A program made the translations under genes and the position numbers. A stretch of 64,000 bases of DNA from assembly GCF_900128415.1 (NCBI RefSeq), contig NZ_LT635772.1:868001-932000 (forward strand). The letters run 5' to 3'. Under the pieces are notes generated by a model. That model ran no database searches and was not told the origin of the DNA. It was given only the letters and a program-made list of their open reading frames with translations. Every line of letters starts with the position of its first letter. The first letter of the stretch is position 1. Shown piece after piece: positions 63,682-64,000 of the stretch. The DNA comes from Anaerococcus mediterraneensis (GTDB taxonomy: Bacteria > Bacillota > Clostridia > Tissierellales > Peptoniphilaceae).

Positions 63682-64000
63682 TCTTATAGATAATTCGGGA
63701 CTTGATGAGGTTATAAAAAATCTAGAAGAGTTGGAAAGATACTATGTTGTAATCGGTATAACTGCTAAAAATGATAGCAAATTAATAATGATTGCAAATG
63801 TGCATGAATATGGATGCGATATTCCTGTGACTGACAAGATGAGGGGGTTTTTTGCTCATAACTTTGATGTCCATCTTAAGAAAGATACCAAGGTTATAAA
63901 GATACCTGAGAGGTCTTTTATAAGGTCGGGATTTGATAAGTATAATCAAGAGTTTGCGGACTATCAAGCTTTACTTATGGCGGTGATCGATGGTGATATA
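63668..64000 (+). CDS. Phage minor capsid/tail completion protein, 3' truncated by window edge
   Basis: The ATG overlaps the connector gene by 14 bases, and the frame stays open to base 64000 (111 codons). VVIGITAKNDSKLIMIANVHEYGCDIPVTDKMRGFF...IKIPERSFIRSGFDKY is the HK97 gp10/virion-morphogenesis-type signature with the conserved PxRSFxR motif. Confidence 0.8.
   Translation, partial: MLEIDLIDNSGLDEVIKNLEELERYYVVIGITAKNDSKLIMIANVHEYGCDIPVTDKMRGFFAHNFDVHLKKDTKVIKIPERSFIRSGFDKYNQEFADYQALLMAVIDGDI

Overview
The window looks like a chromosomal segment of a low-GC Gram-positive anaerobe. The 16S rRNA, the gene content (mannose-type PTS with a ManO/DUF956 gene, DUF951, XpaC/TelA pair, glycerol dehydrogenase) and the strong AGGAGG ribosome binding sites fit the Anaerococcus/Peptoniphilaceae group of Firmicutes. 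This is read by eye; no database search was possible.

Bases 1-16540 hold a long, tightly packed plus-strand cluster that is the most unusual chromosomal feature. It contains a 5'-truncated membrane-type GTPase, a GrpE-like nucleotide exchange factor, an Hsp70, an Hsp70 fused to a von Willebrand A domain, a 1005-residue scaffold with possible J-like domains, zinc ribbons and FN3-like domains, a zinc-ribbon GTPase, a GAP1-like GTPase-associated protein, a second membrane-type GTPase, two membrane proteins, a DUF4300 lipoprotein and a GNAT acetyltransferase. The composition resembles the double-GTPase/GAP1 conflict systems predicted by comparative genomics, here combined with an apparently complete private Hsp70 chaperone machine.

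Bases 16541-34044 are ordinary housekeeping and accessory metabolism: gldA, a stand-alone FakA-middle-domain protein, telA-xpaC, an M16C metalloprotease, a Gfo/Idh/MocA oxidoreductase, manXYZ-manO, an EF-G paralogue, a lone branching enzyme, an SGNH hydrolase, an MscS channel and DUF951.

Bases 34045-43034 hold one rRNA operon (tandem promoters, 16S, tRNA-Ala, 23S, 5S) followed by tRNAs Asn, fMet, Met, Glu, Glu, Val, Asp and Gly, then a zinc-ribbon membrane protein and tRNA-Arg. A family of about 85-105 bp two-hairpin repeats sits in the rRNA and tRNA spacers. One copy lies inside an approximately 310 nt intervening sequence in helix 45 of the 23S rRNA, and one has split a tRNA-Glu copy in its D-arm. 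Paired bases co-vary between copies.

Bases 43045-64000 are the left part of a temperate siphovirus-type prophage whose integrase lies against the 3' end of tRNA-Arg(ACG). In order: integrase, an Abi_2 abortive-infection gene preceded by a promoter-ncRNA-terminator unit of abiF type, a self-cleaving CI/LexA-like repressor, an operator region, Cro-like and antirepressor genes, a YqaJ/RecT recombination pair, replication, SSB, a MazG-like enzyme, an ArpU-like late regulator, an activated late promoter, TerS/TerL, portal, minor head protein, an independently transcribed RHH-Rha cassette, scaffold, capsid and connector genes. The prophage runs off the right edge, so attR and the tail and lysis modules are not seen.
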